Positions 1 to 9,800 are shown, counted from the first letter of the stretch. The stretch is 64,000 nucleotides of DNA from Streptomyces sp. NBC_01460 (GCF_036227405.1 NZ_CP109473.1:4774001-4838000), one strand, 5' to 3'. Notes: generated by a model from the letters alone, not told the origin. Program-made: numbers and translations.

Positions 1-547
1 ACAGCGTCACCGCGGAGGCCAGGCCCACCACGGCGCGCACGCTTCCGTCCGAGAGGCCGGCCCCGACGAGGGCGAAGCCGACGACCGCGGCGGCGCTCAG
101 CAGCGCGGCCGTCCCCTTGTACTGCCACTGGTCGTAGAGGCGCGCGAGGGGGATGAAGTGCAGGCCCACGACCAGCGCGATGGCCGGCGGGATGAACGAG
201 GGCCGCCCCGAGGCGTTGGAGGCGGCGATCACCGCGAAGATCGCCGCGAGCTCGACGACGTTCACGATGCCGACCGAACGCGCCCAGTTCCGGGGCAGGT
301 CGACCATGCGGGGCGACGGGGCGGCGCCCTCGCGGTAGGCGAGGAACACGGCCAGCGCGGTGACCGGTACGGCGATGATCTCGACGGCCAGGGCCGCGCC
401 TCCCGACGTGAGCCCGGACGCCCCGGCGAAGGCCCAGACGAGGGCGAACACCGACAGGACGACGGTGCCACGGCGGCGCAGGGTCCGGGTGAGCGCGGCG
501 CACTCGGCGTCCGGGGCGGCGGGTGTCGCGGGCGTCGGCTGGATCAT
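1..547 (-). CDS. Multi-pass membrane protein, partial (3' end beyond the window)
   Basis: Reading leftward from an ATG at 547 gives an open frame that runs off the left edge, so about 182 residues are visible. It begins MIQPTPATPAAPDAECA, followed by a first hydrophobic helix near residues 29-45, a second near 50-68, then LPRNWAR and at least two more hydrophobic stretches. The pattern is of a small polytopic membrane protein with a short basic/polar N-terminus. I do not recognise the family and assign no function. It is divergent from nothing nearby: the next gene on the right is read in the same direction, 112 bases upstream of this start. Confidence 0.7.
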   Translation of the reverse strand, partial: MIQPTPATPAAPDAECAALTRTLRRRGTVVLSVFALVWAFAGASGLTSGGAALAVEIIAVPVTALAVFLAYREGAAPSPRMVDLPRNWARSVGIVNVVELAAIFAVIAASNASGRPSFIPPAIALVVGLHFIPLARLYDQWQYKGTAALLSAAAVVGFALVGAGLSDGSVRAVVGLASAVTL

Positions 548-659
548 GCGGCGAGGCTACAGCGGCCACCGGGCCCGGCCGGCGGTTTCGGGACGGAGGG
601 GGAATGCCTCCACTTCCGGAGGCTCCACCTCCGCCCCGCGCGGTCCTGACCTGCGGGTT

Positions 660-1553
660 TCAGGGGATCAGGACGAGCCGGCCCCGTACGCCGCCCTCCG
701 TGAGCCGGGTGTGTGCGCGGCCCGCCTCCTCCAAGGGGTACGTCCCGGCCACCCGGGGAGTCAGGACGCCCTGGTCGACCAGGGCGACCAGGGTGGCGAG
801 GCGCTCGCCGTCGGCGGCCACCTCCACCACCTGGACGCGGATGTCCCGCACACTCGGCGGCCCCGCGTGCGGGATGACGCCCACGTAGTCGCCGCCGTCC
901 CTCACGTACGCCAGCGCGTCCGCGCCGACCACGGCGGCGTCCAGGACGGCGTCGAACAGGCCGGCCTCCTCGCCGCGCCGCAGGAACCCGTCCGCGCCGA
1001 AGGACCGTACGAGCGCCTCGTCGGCGGGCCCGGCCACCCCGGTGACCTCGATGCCCGCCCGGTGGGCCAGCTGCACCGCGTATCCGCCGACCGCACCCGC
1101 CGCGCCCGTGACCAGCAGCGTGGACCCCGGGGCGAGAGCCGGCAGGTCCAGGGCCTGCGCGGCGGTGAGGCTGTTCAGCGGCACGGTCGACGCGTGGACC
1201 GCGTCCACGGAGGCGGGGGCGGGGGCGACCGCCGAGGCGTCCACCACCACGTACTCCGCCTGTGCCTTGACCGGCGCCGGGCCGTAGGCCAGCGCGACGA
1301 CATCGGTTCCGACGGCGTACGGGGCCTCCGCGCCCACCGCGTCCACGGTGCCCGCCACGTCCCAGCCGAGCCCCAGGAGGCCGTCCTCGGGCAGCGGGAC
1401 GAGTACTCCCGCACGGTACGCCACGTCCACCGGGTTGACCGCGGCCGCCGCCACCTTGATCCGGACCTGGCCCGGGCCGGGCTCGGGCACCGCGGTCTCC
1501 ACGAGCTCCACCGTCTCGGGCCCGCCGAACTTCCTGATCACCACTGCACGCAT
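660..1553 (-). CDS. NADP-dependent quinone/alcohol oxidoreductase (MDR family, QOR-like)
   Basis: A 297-residue zinc-free medium-chain dehydrogenase/reductase. The GroES-like N-terminal domain (MRAVVIRKFGGPETVEL, then VNPVDVAYRAG near residues 39-49) is followed by a Rossmann dinucleotide-binding loop VTGAAGAVGG at 148-157. No structural or catalytic Cys/His zinc ligands are visible, as in quinone oxidoreductases. The start at 1553 is preferred over 1625 because family alignment begins at MRAVV. It is divergent from an HxlR regulator 155 bases away, an arrangement like the qor2/QorR pair of Corynebacterium. It probably reduces quinones or reactive enones in the cytoplasm under control of that regulator. 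Confidence 0.88.
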   Translation of the reverse strand: MRAVVIRKFGGPETVELVETAVPEPGPGQVRIKVAAAAVNPVDVAYRAGVLVPLPEDGLLGLGWDVAGTVDAVGAEAPYAVGTDVVALAYGPAPVKAQAEYVVVDASAVAPAPASVDAVHASTVPLNSLTAAQALDLPALAPGSTLLVTGAAGAVGGYAVQLAHRAGIEVTGVAGPADEALVRSFGADGFLRRGEEAGLFDAVLDAAVVGADALAYVRDGGDYVGVIPHAGPPSVRDIRVQVVEVAADGERLATLVALVDQGVLTPRVAGTYPLEEAGRAHTRLTEGGVRGRLVLIP

Positions 1554-1580
1554 GTCGACAACTCCTCGGTAAGGGGGGCG

Positions 1581-1619
1581 GGTTTCTCCCGCCGGTTTCT
1601 CCCGCCGGTTTTTCCCGCC
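1581..1619. repeat. Three 13-bp tandem repeats in the oxidoreductase leader
   Basis: The unit GGTTTCTCCCGCC occurs at 1581-1593 and 1594-1606, and as GGTTTTTCCCGCC at 1607-1619. The block lies in the 5' untranslated region of the quinone oxidoreductase, between its start codon and the palindrome at 1653. It could be slippage-derived; no function is evident. Confidence 0.8.
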
Positions 1620-1652
1620 CCACAAACCTAGGAAGAGTTACTCTCTTTCGGT

Positions 1653-1664
1653 AAGTACGTACTT
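1653..1664. promoter_or_regulatory. Palindromic operator candidate for the HxlR regulator
   Basis: AAGTACGTACTT is a perfect 12-bp palindrome in the 155-bp divergent promoter region between the oxidoreductase (start 1553) and the HxlR gene (start 1709). DUF24/HxlR regulators typically bind GTA/TAC-containing inverted repeats, which this matches. Binding is inferred. Confidence 0.5.
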
Positions 1665-1708
1665 CGAGGTGCGTAGGCCACCCCCAGGTAGGACCGGAGG
1701 CAGGACCC

Positions 1709-2113
1709 ATGGCGACCCGCACCGCGGCCCAGCGCCGCGAGGACGCCCGATCCGCGTACGACGCCTTCCTCAGGGAGTGCCCGACCAACCAGCTGCTGGG
1801 CCGCCTCGGCGACAAGTGGGTCAGCCTCATCGTCAGCGCCCTGCGCGAGGGCCCGATGCGCTACAGCGACCTGGGCCGCAGGATCGCCGGGGTGAGCCAG
1901 AAGATGCTGACCCAGTCGCTGCGCACCCTGGAGCGCGACGGGCTCGTCACCCGCACGGTGACCCCGTCGGTGCCGGTGCGCGTGGACTACGAACTGACGG
2001 AGCTCGGGCACAGCCTGAGCGGACTGCTGTTCGCCGTGAAGACGTGGGCGGAGACCCATTTCGACCAGGTCCACGAGGCCCGCGAGCGGTACGACGAGGA
2101 GGCCGCGGCGTGA
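1709..2113 (+). CDS. HxlR/DUF24 family transcriptional regulator, likely redox-sensing
   Basis: A 134-residue winged-helix protein. The HTH core covers roughly residues 30-95 (LGDKWVSLIVSALREGPMRYSDLGRRIAGV) and the wing follows at SVPVRVDYELTELG. It has one N-terminal cysteine, C24 in RECPTNQ, at the place where YodB, HypR and QorR sense quinones or oxidants through a conserved Cys. It is divergent from a quinone oxidoreductase, so it probably represses that gene and itself until the cysteine is modified. Its stop overlaps the GTG of the next gene (GTGA), suggesting translational coupling. Confidence 0.88.
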   Translation: MATRTAAQRREDARSAYDAFLRECPTNQLLGRLGDKWVSLIVSALREGPMRYSDLGRRIAGVSQKMLTQSLRTLERDGLVTRTVTPSVPVRVDYELTELGHSLSGLLFAVKTWAETHFDQVHEARERYDEEAAA

Positions 2114-2604
2114 ACGCCACCCCGAGGGTCCTGGCGGCGCTGGACGCGCTCCTCGCCTCCGCCGCCCCCGACGAGCGCGGAGCGCTGTGGCACCTGGCCG
2201 AGCAGGGGCGGGAGCTGGACGCCAACGTCGTACGCCTGCCGCCGGGTGCGGAGGTGGGCGAGCACCAGGAGGACGTGCTGGACGTGCTCCTCGTCGTCCT
2301 CGCGGGCGGCGGCCGCCTGCGCACGGGCGGCGGGGACGTGCTGGACCTCGCCCCCATGACGGTCACCTGGCTGCCCCGCACCTCGCGGCGCTCCCTGGAG
2401 GCGGGGCCCGACGGGCTGGTCTCCCTCACGGTGCACCGGCGACGCCCCGGGCTCATGATCAAGCCGGCCGTGCGGACTCCCGCGCACGAGGGCGGCGAGG
2501 CACCTTGCATGCGGGACCTGGTGTGCCCGGAGTGCGGGCGGCTGTCGGCGGACCGGGCGCCCGCCTTCTGCAGCGCGTGCGGGGAGCCGTTCCCGGAGCG
2601 GTAG
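2110..2604 (+). CDS. Cupin-like protein with C-terminal zinc ribbon
   Basis: A 164-residue protein starting at a GTG that overlaps the stop of the HxlR gene. Residues about 25-115 have cupin character: LPPGAEVGEHQED, then LLVVLAGGGRLRTGGG, then LDLAPMTVTWLPRTSRRSL. The C-terminus carries two CxxC pairs (CPECG and CSACG), a zinc ribbon. I do not know a characterised homologue. The coupling suggests it shares the redox/quinone role of its partner regulator, possibly as a sensor or scaffold. That is inference from position. Confidence 0.72.
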   Translation: MNATPRVLAALDALLASAAPDERGALWHLAEQGRELDANVVRLPPGAEVGEHQEDVLDVLLVVLAGGGRLRTGGGDVLDLAPMTVTWLPRTSRRSLEAGPDGLVSLTVHRRRPGLMIKPAVRTPAHEGGEAPCMRDLVCPECGRLSADRAPAFCSACGEPFPER

Positions 2605-2612
2605 CCGCGCAC

Positions 2613-2636
2613 GGGGGCGGGCCGCCCCGCGCCCCC
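2613..2636. terminator. Bidirectional hairpin between convergent genes
   Basis: GGGGGCG at 2613-2619 pairs with CGCCCCC at 2630-2636 around a 10-base loop, between the convergent ends of the zinc-ribbon gene (2604) and the VOC gene (2644). There is no T-tract, as is usual in Streptomyces. Confidence 0.45.
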
Positions 2637-2643
2637 TGGACGG

Positions 2644-3030
2644 TTACGCCCCCTGGAGGATCTGGATCAGGTTGCCGCAGGTGTCGTCGAGGACCGCCGT
2701 GGTGACCGCGCCCATCTCCAGTGGCTCCTGGGTGAAGTGCACGCCGAGTCCGCGCAGTCGGTCGAACTCGCCGGGCACGTCGTCCACGGCGAAGGCGGCG
2801 AGCGGGATGCCGTCCTTGGCCAGGCCGTCCCGGTACGCCTTCACCACGGGGTGGCCGGAGGGCTCCAGCAGCAGTTCGGTCCCGTCGGGGGCCTCCGGCG
2901 AGACGACGGTCAGCCAGCGGTGCTCGCCCAGCGGGACGTCGTGCTTCTTCACGAAACCGAGCACCTCGGTGTAGAAGCGCAGGGCCTTCTCCTGGTCGTC
3001 GACGAAGACGCTGGTCCGTTGGATCTTCAA
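2644..3030 (-). CDS. VOC family protein (glyoxalase/bleomycin-resistance/dioxygenase fold)
   Basis: A single-domain 128-residue VOC protein (MKIQRTSVFVDDQEKALRFYTEVLGF through DTCGNLIQILQG) with the two beta-alpha-beta-beta-beta halves of the fold. Such proteins bind a metal or a small ligand; the substrate cannot be told from sequence. Its start overlaps the stop of the upstream ArsR-type gene by four bases, so the two are co-transcribed and probably translationally coupled. This ArsR-VOC pairing is common in actinobacteria. Confidence 0.87.
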   Translation of the reverse strand: MKIQRTSVFVDDQEKALRFYTEVLGFVKKHDVPLGEHRWLTVVSPEAPDGTELLLEPSGHPVVKAYRDGLAKDGIPLAAFAVDDVPGEFDRLRGLGVHFTQEPLEMGAVTTAVLDDTCGNLIQILQGA

Positions 3031-3320
3031 GGGGTGCTCTCCGGGGTGTCGGGCCTGAGCCAGCGGTTCGCGATGCGCTCAAGGGGTTCGGTGTTCAGGT
3101 CGTGGTACTTGTAGCGGCCCTCGCGCCGCGAGAGGACCAGACCCGCGGACTCCAGGACGGCCAGGTGCTGGCTGATCGCCTGGCGGGACAGCCCCAGGCC
3201 GTACTTGGTCACCAGCCGTGCGCATATCTCGAACAGGGTCTGCCCGTCGCGGTCCACCAGTTCGTCGAGGATGCGCCGGCGGGTGGGGTCGGCCAGTGCC
3301 TTGAAGACATCCTGCGTCAT
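3027..3320 (-). CDS. ArsR-type winged-helix repressor
   Basis: A 97-residue regulator consisting essentially of one winged HTH: MTQDVFKALADPTRRRILDEL, recognition region LGLSRQAISQHLAVLESAGLV, wing SRREGRYKYHDLN. ArsR-type metal-binding cysteine motifs (CVC) are absent; the single Cys in IFEICARL is not at that site. It therefore probably responds to something other than arsenite or cadmium, or is autoregulated. It leads a two-gene operon with the VOC protein. The start at 3320 matches the family N-terminus; upstream in-frame sequence has no domain character. Confidence 0.85.
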   Translation of the reverse strand: MTQDVFKALADPTRRRILDELVDRDGQTLFEICARLVTKYGLGLSRQAISQHLAVLESAGLVLSRREGRYKYHDLNTEPLERIANRWLRPDTPESTP

Positions 3321-3420
3321 GACCCCACCATAGGCAAGCATCGACTTGCCTATCAAGGCGACCGGTCGCCCGTCCGGTGCCCCGTGCCGCCCTGCCGTGT
3401 CCGGTCGCGTCGTCGTGTCG

Positions 3421-3780
<360 letters not shown>

Positions 3781-3909
3781 TCACCCCCGGACAGGGTTCA
3801 GTCAGCACCACCCCATGACCTGGGGGGCACACCCAATGTGCCCGCCCGCTCCCGTCCGTAGCGTCGACGACGTGGCGCAGAGGGCGTCCGACGGGCAGAG
3901 GGGGAGACC

Positions 3910-4698
3910 ATGTTCGCTCGCGAGCGGCAGTCCAGGAGGCGGAGCGCGGAGGCTCTGCGGCTGGTGTCGGTGAGCAAGGCGTACGGGGCCGGGGACAGCG
4001 CGGTGACCGCCCTGGACAGGGTCACCCTGAGCCTGCCGGCGGGGAGCTTCACCGCCGTCATGGGCCCCTCGGGCTCGGGCAAGTCCACGCTGCTCCAGTG
4101 CGCGGCGGGCCTGGACCGGCCCGACCAGGGGCAGATCCTCGTGGACGGCGAGGAGATGAGCGGCGGCAGCGAGGCGGCGCTGACCAAGTTCCGGCGGGAC
4201 CGGATCGGCTTCATCTTCCAGCAGTACAACCTGCTGCCCACCCTGACCGTCGAGGAGAACACCTCGCTGCCCCTGCGGCTCGCCGGCCGGAAGGCCGACC
4301 CGGAGCGCGTCCGCGCGATCCTCACGCAGGTGGGGCTCGGCGACCGCCTCGGCCACCTCCCCGACGAGCTCTCCGGGGGACAGCGCCAGCGCGTCGCGAT
4401 CGCACGCGCCCTGGTCACCCGGCCGGGCGTGATCTTCGCCGACGAGCCCACCGGCGCCCTGGACACGCGCAGCGCACGCGACGTGCTGAGCCTGCTGCGG
4501 GAGGGCGTCCGCCTGCACGGAACCACCGTCGTCCTCGTCACGCACGACCCCGTCGCCGCCTCCTACGCCGACTCGGTGCTCTTCCTCGCCGACGGGCGGC
4601 TGGCGGGGCGCCTCTCCGCACCCACCGCCGAGGCCGTCGCCGCACGCATGGCCCACCTGGGCGACCAGGCGGCCGAGCAGTACGCGATGGAGGTGTGA
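3910..4698 (+). CDS. ABC transporter ATP-binding protein, MacB/LolD type
   Basis: A 262-residue ATPase with Walker [10 protein letters not shown] at residues 52-60, Q-loop in FIFQQYNLL, signature LSGGQ at 154-158, Walker B IFADEP near 175-180 and the switch His at about 212. The TGALD segment and [12 protein letters not shown] region are characteristic of type VII (MacB/LolD/FtsE-like) systems that use energy for mechanotransmission or export rather than uptake. A good ribosome-binding site precedes the ATG. It is followed after three bases by its FtsX-like permease, so the pair forms an operon. Confidence 0.92.
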   Translation: MFARERQSRRRSAEALRLVSVSKAYGAGDSAVTALDRVTLSLPAGSFTAVMGPSGSGKSTLLQCAAGLDRPDQGQILVDGEEMSGGSEAALTKFRRDRIGFIFQQYNLLPTLTVEENTSLPLRLAGRKADPERVRAILTQVGLGDRLGHLPDELSGGQRQRVAIARALVTRPGVIFADEPTGALDTRSARDVLSLLREGVRLHGTTVVLVTHDPVAASYADSVLFLADGRLAGRLSAPTAEAVAARMAHLGDQAAEQYAMEV

Positions 4699-4701
4699 CC
4701 G

Positions 4702-6042
4702 ATGCTGTTCCTGGCCGTCCGCTCGATCCGGAAGCGTCCGGGGCGCTTCCTCGCCACCCTGCTCTCGGCGTTCCTCGGTGCCGTGATCATCATGACGTTC
4801 AGCTCCCTGCACGACACGGCCGCGGCACCCGGGGTCGACGAGGTCAGCTCGGAGTCCATGACCATCTCCGCGAGCGTGGTCGGCGGATACGGCTCGCTCC
4901 TCGTCTTCTTCGCCATCGCCTCCACCCTCACCGTCGCCGTCCGCCAGCGCGCCGAGGAGATCCATCTGCTGCGCTGCACGGGGGCGACCCCCGCCCAGAT
5001 CACCCGCATGGTCGTCGGCGAGTCCGCCGTGGTGGCGCTGGCCGGAGCGGTGCTCGCCATCGGGCCCGCGGTGCTCGGCGGGCGCCTCCTCCTGGACCTG
5101 TTCAAGGACAGCGGCCAGGTCGCCGCACACGTCGACCCGGCCTTCGGAGCGATGGCGCTCGGCTCCGGCTTCGCCATCGCCTTCCTCGCCTCGGTAGGCG
5201 CCGCGTTCCTCGCCGTACGCCGCGCCACCAGGGCGGGCGCCGCCTTCCGCCGCCCGTCGCGACGCAAGGGCCGCACCCTGGCCGGGTGTGCCGCGCTGGT
5301 GGCGGGGGCCGGGGGAGTCCTGACCACGTACGCCGTCGACAGCACCGAGGAGATGCTGATGGCGTTCCCCGCCTACGGGGCGATCCTGCTCTCCGTCGGC
5401 TTCGCCGTCCTCGCCCCGTCCCTGCTCGGACGCCTGCTGGGACTGCTGCGGGGGCCCCTGGCCGCGGTGGGCGGTGCGGGCGGCTACCTGAGCGTCCGTA
5501 ACCTCCGCCGGCGCGGTGCCGAACTGGCCGGGGTGCTCATGCCGATGATCGTCTTCACCGGCATGGCCACCGCCACCCTGTACATGCAGGGAGTGGAGAG
5601 CGACTGGGTCGCCTCGTCCGGCTTGGACAAGACCGTCGAGGACAAGAACCTGGAGACCCTCAACCTCGTCGTCGTCGGCATCATCGTCGTCTTCTCCTGC
5701 ATCATGCTCGTCAACAGCCTCTACGCGGCGACCACGTACCGCAGCCGTGAGTTCGGGCAGCAGCGCCTCGCGGGGGCCACGCCCGGCCAGGTCCTGGGGG
5801 TGGTCGGATGGGAAGCGGCCGTCCTGACGCTGACCGGCCTGGTCCTCGGCACCGTCGCGGGGATCGCGGGGGTCATCCCCTTCACCATGGTCCGCACCGA
5901 CCAGGTCCTTCCCGACCAGGGGCCCGGCACCTGGCTGGCCATCATGGCCGTCGCCGCCGCGGCCACCCTCGGCACGAGCCTCGGGACCGCGCGCAGGACC
6001 CTCCGCACGCCGGCCATCGACGCCGTCACCGTGGCGGCGTGA
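4702..6042 (+). CDS. FtsX-like ABC transporter permease
   Basis: A 446-residue permease with two FtsX domains. An N-terminal anchor (residues 10-30) precedes three helices near 70-175, with the motif RAEEIHLLRCTGATPAQI linking helices. The second half repeats this with SREFGQQRLAGATPGQVLGV and three more helices. This duplicated-domain form occurs in Streptomyces type VII exporters implicated in peptide or antibiotic resistance. The substrate is not predictable here. It begins three bases after the ATPase stop. Confidence 0.9.
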   Translation: MLFLAVRSIRKRPGRFLATLLSAFLGAVIIMTFSSLHDTAAAPGVDEVSSESMTISASVVGGYGSLLVFFAIASTLTVAVRQRAEEIHLLRCTGATPAQITRMVVGESAVVALAGAVLAIGPAVLGGRLLLDLFKDSGQVAAHVDPAFGAMALGSGFAIAFLASVGAAFLAVRRATRAGAAFRRPSRRKGRTLAGCAALVAGAGGVLTTYAVDSTEEMLMAFPAYGAILLSVGFAVLAPSLLGRLLGLLRGPLAAVGGAGGYLSVRNLRRRGAELAGVLMPMIVFTGMATATLYMQGVESDWVASSGLDKTVEDKNLETLNLVVVGIIVVFSCIMLVNSLYAATTYRSREFGQQRLAGATPGQVLGVVGWEAAVLTLTGLVLGTVAGIAGVIPFTMVRTDQVLPDQGPGTWLAIMAVAAAATLGTSLGTARRTLRTPAIDAVTVAA

Positions 6043-6116
6043 CGGCGGCCTCCGGCCTTGTCGCGCGCGTAGGGGCAGCACGGCCCGGTGTCAGTGGCTG
6101 CGCATACGGTCTGCTC

Positions 6117-6797
6117 ATGGCTGAACAGTGGTGGGCGGGCGTACGCGAGCGGGTCGAGGCGGCGGGGACGGGGGCCGGGGGCGGCGACGTGTTCGGGGCG
6201 CTCGGGCACGCGTGGGCCCTGGAGGACCCGCTCACCCCGGATGAGCTCGCCGCTCTCGAAGCGCAGCTCGGCGTGCGACTGCCCGAGGAGTACCGGGCGT
6301 TCCTCCTGTACGTCGGCGCGGGCGGCGCCGGTCCCGCGTACGGCCTCTTCCCCGTGCGGCGTACGGAGGGCGGCTGGTGCTGGGAAGGCGACGGCGCGGA
6401 CCTCGCCGACCTGTCGATGCTCGCCGAGCCCTTTCCCGACCAGGGCCCGGACCCGAAGCTGCTCGCCGAACTCCTCGCCCAACACCCCGACGAGGAGGAA
6501 TTGGACGACATCGAGGACTTCGACGACGCCATGGAGGCGTGGGACGAGCGGTGGGGCTCCGTCATGTTCGCCCCGGAGCGCACCGCTGGAGCTCTCGTGA
6601 TCTGCCACCTGGGCTGCGCGCAGAGGGAGTGGCTGATCGTCAGCGGCACCCACCGCGGCACGATCTGGTCCGACTGCCGGGCGGACGACATCGACCTCGC
6701 GCCCCTCCTCGACGAGGACGGTGCGCCGGTGACCTTCGCCCGCTGGTACACCGGCTGGCTGGAGAAGGCCGAACACACCGCGCTCCCGGCCTTGTAG
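6117..6797 (+). CDS. SMI1/KNR4 (SUKH-1) family protein
   Basis: A 226-residue protein with a SUKH superfamily signature: LTPDELAALEAQLGVRLPEEYRAFLLYVGAGGAG near residues 40-72, then a long acidic stretch (DEEELDDIEDFDDAMEAWDERWG) and the C-terminal W-rich half CAQREWLIVSG...IWSDCR. SUKH proteins are often immunity proteins of contact-dependent toxins, but many Streptomyces copies stand alone. No toxin gene is adjacent, so the role is open. It starts 74 bases after the permease gene. Confidence 0.85.
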   Translation: MAEQWWAGVRERVEAAGTGAGGGDVFGALGHAWALEDPLTPDELAALEAQLGVRLPEEYRAFLLYVGAGGAGPAYGLFPVRRTEGGWCWEGDGADLADLSMLAEPFPDQGPDPKLLAELLAQHPDEEELDDIEDFDDAMEAWDERWGSVMFAPERTAGALVICHLGCAQREWLIVSGTHRGTIWSDCRADDIDLAPLLDEDGAPVTFARWYTGWLEKAEHTALPAL

Positions 6798-6815
6798 GGC
6801 CGGCCGCCGTAGGGG

Positions 6816-7055
6816 TCAGCACTGCCAGTCGTGGCCGAGGAAGGCGGTCCAGGTGGCGGGGGAGAGCGTGAGGGGTGGGACCGTGCGGTCCTTGGAGTCG
6901 CGGACGTGGACGGCGTGGGGGCAGGTGGCCACCTCCACGCAGTTGCCCTGATCGCCGCTGTACGTGGACGCGGTCCAGGAGAAGGCGATCTCTACGCAGT
7001 CTCCGCCCTGGTTGCCGCTGTAACTGCTCGTGAACCAGCTGAGGCCGGTGCTCAT
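6816..7055 (-). CDS. DUF397 protein with two tandem domain copies
   Basis: A 79-residue protein. DUF397 normally is about 60 residues with one W(F/R)TSSYSG...CVEVA unit. Here the unit occurs twice: WFTSSYSGNQGGDCVEIA at residues 7-24 and WTASTYSGDQGNCVEVA at 26-42, followed by the usual VRDSKD...P.LT..P..W..FL tail. DUF397 proteins act as partners or antitoxin-like inhibitors of the adjacent DUF5753 HTH regulators (AbaA/WhiJ/Scr1 families). Its HTH partner directly upstream is damaged. Confidence 0.85.
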   Translation of the reverse strand: MSTGLSWFTSSYSGNQGGDCVEIAFSWTASTYSGDQGNCVEVATCPHAVHVRDSKDRTVPPLTLSPATWTAFLGHDWQC

Positions 7056-7478
7056 GTTCTCGCTGCCACCTGTTCGATGAGCTGCGCGGACTCTTCGGGG
7101 CTCAGAGCCTGGGCGCGTGCGGGTGTAGGACTCGGTCTGGAGCAGGCCAGGAACCAGGTGCGCCTCGTACTCGTGGCGAGCGCAGGCAACGGCCTCCTCC
7201 TCCGCGAACTCGCGGAACCACGGGGCCAAATGGCTGAGGGACAGTTCTGTAGCAGTCGCGACCAGTGCACCTTGTGCACCCAGCACCTCGTCCGCGCGTG
7301 GGACGAAGTCGCCCTTCGGTGGTCTCGCGCCGCGTTCCACCATCGCCACCTGGGACTTGGAGAAACCGATCTTCGCGCCCAGCGCCTCCTGCGACAGTCC
7401 CGACCGTTCGCGGTGGAACCGCAGCAGTGCGCCGAACATCTCCGCGTTACCACTTCCAGGTTCACCGGAGTGCACAAC
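7056..7478 (-). pseudogene. XRE-type HTH/DUF5753 regulator, internally deleted
   Basis: The N-terminus is intact: EMFGALLRFHRERSGLSQEALG, helix pair KIGFSKSQVAMVERG, then the start of DUF5753 up to YEAHLVPGLLQTESYTR. The frame then breaks near 7130. In another frame one reads ALSPEESAQLIEQVAAR, a piece of the domain about 20 residues further on, then a stop. The remaining roughly 150 residues of DUF5753 are missing. The normal protein is about 280 residues. The gene lies immediately upstream of its usual DUF397 partner. The exact start is uncertain (GTG codons at 7475 and 7478). Confidence 0.75.
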
Positions 7479-7557
7479 TCCACTTCCTAAGTACACAACA
7501 GTGCACAGTCGGCCTGTGACGCTGGTCACGTTACGTGTTCACCGTCACGCTTGGCTC

Positions 7558-7983
7558 ATGGATCAGAGAAGTTCACTGGACCCGGCGCCCTGCTGGGTTC
7601 CCGCGAGCGGGCATGCGCTCCGGCACGTCGGCGTCCACTTCGACGCCGTGCGTCTCATCGGGCTGGCGGGTGATCAGGTGGCGTACGAGCTGATGCAGTT
7701 CACGGACTTCCGGGCGGGCCCCATCGTGCGGTCGCGGGTCGGCGACCTGAGTACGTGCTTCCTGCTGCCGCCGCAGAGTGCCGCCGCGCACCGGTGGCCG
7801 GCCGGGGCGCGGCTGATAGGGCGGGACCTCCGGTGCGACGCGTTCGTCGGGATCCCCGCGCTGGAGGGGAGGACCTGGCCGCTGGACTGGCGGTCGCGGC
7901 CGACCGGGGAGGCGCCGTTCGTGGACGCGAAACTGCTGTACGAGGTGGCAGTGGAGGTGCTGGCGGGGCCAGTTGAGCCGTGA
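7558..7983 (+). CDS. Hypothetical protein beside a WhiJ/AbaA-like locus
   Basis: A 141-residue soluble protein starting MDQRSSLDPAPCWVPASG, with no membrane segment or signal peptide. Its core includes GVHFDAVRLIG, then TCFLLPPQSAA, then LDWRSRPTGEAPFVDAKLL. Proteins of this type often sit next to HTH/DUF397 pairs in Streptomyces. I do not recognise a defined fold or activity. It is divergent from the damaged HTH gene, with an 80-base AT-richer intergenic region. Confidence 0.7.
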   Translation: MDQRSSLDPAPCWVPASGHALRHVGVHFDAVRLIGLAGDQVAYELMQFTDFRAGPIVRSRVGDLSTCFLLPPQSAAAHRWPAGARLIGRDLRCDAFVGIPALEGRTWPLDWRSRPTGEAPFVDAKLLYEVAVEVLAGPVEP

Positions 7984-8143
7984 TCGAGGCGTGGGGGCAT
8001 ATGCGAAAAAGCACCCCGTGTCGTGCGGTACCGTAATCGCGTCATCACGTTCCGTGCACGCGGTGTGTGCGGGCGGCCCCCGGGGGTGCTACCAACACCC
8101 GGCCGAGGGCCTTCACCCACGAGTGGATTAGAGGTCCACCGAG

Positions 8144-9168
<1,025 letters not shown>

Positions 9169-9184
<16 letters not shown>

Positions 9185-9783
9185 CGCAGTCCGTCGACGA
9201 GCAGGGCGATCATCCGCCGGGTGTGGCCGCTGTCGTCCTCCTCGGCGGAGAGGGTCAGGTTGCGGGTGGCGGTCAGCAGGTCGTCGGGGCTGATGTCGGA
9301 GCGGATCTCACCGGCTTCGACGGCGGTGCCGACGAGCGTGGTGAGCACGGGCATCAGGCGCTGGTCGAAGTAGGACGGCAGGCTGTCGTAGGCCGTGTCC
9401 CCCGAGTGCAGGGCGGCGCTGAGCCCGCGCTTCGTGGCGAGGAAGAGGGCGAAGCGCTGGAGCCACTCGGCGAGCGCGTCGGCGGGTGCGTGCCGCGCGG
9501 CGAGGGCGGGTGCGGCGTCGGCACAGGCGTCGACCTCGTGGCGGAAGACGGCGGCGATGAGGTCCGAGCGCTGCGGGAAGTGGCGGTAGAGGGTGCCCGC
9601 CCCGACGCCCGCCTTCGCGGTGATCCGTCGTACGGGCGCGTCCACCCCCTCGACGAGGAACACCTCGGCCGCCGCCGTGAGCAGGGCGTCGGTGTTGCGG
9701 CGCACGTCTGCGCGCACGCGCTTGGGGGGCAGGTCGGTGGCCGCCGCGCCGCCCTCGGCTTCCCGGGCCGTGTCCTCGCTCAC
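9169..9783 (-). CDS. TetR family transcriptional repressor
   Basis: A 204-residue regulator. The TetR HTH lies at about residues 28-75 (NTDALLTAAAEVFLVEGV, then RRITAKAGVGAGTLYRHFPQRSDLI). The ligand domain follows, with the usual LxxYFDQRLMPVLTTLV region. It is divergent from an aldo/keto reductase 110 bases away. A 17-bp perfect inverted repeat between them makes autoregulation and control of the reductase very likely. Its 3' end overlaps the convergent HTH gene by 16 bases. Confidence 0.9.
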
Positions 9784-9800
9784 GATGAATCCCTTGCTAA

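Noticed and set aside
3802..6081. A 759-residue open frame opposite the MacB-type ABC genes
   Set aside because: Antisense to two well-supported genes; composition is Gly/Asp/Glu/Gln-rich without any domain; it is a third-position GC shadow.
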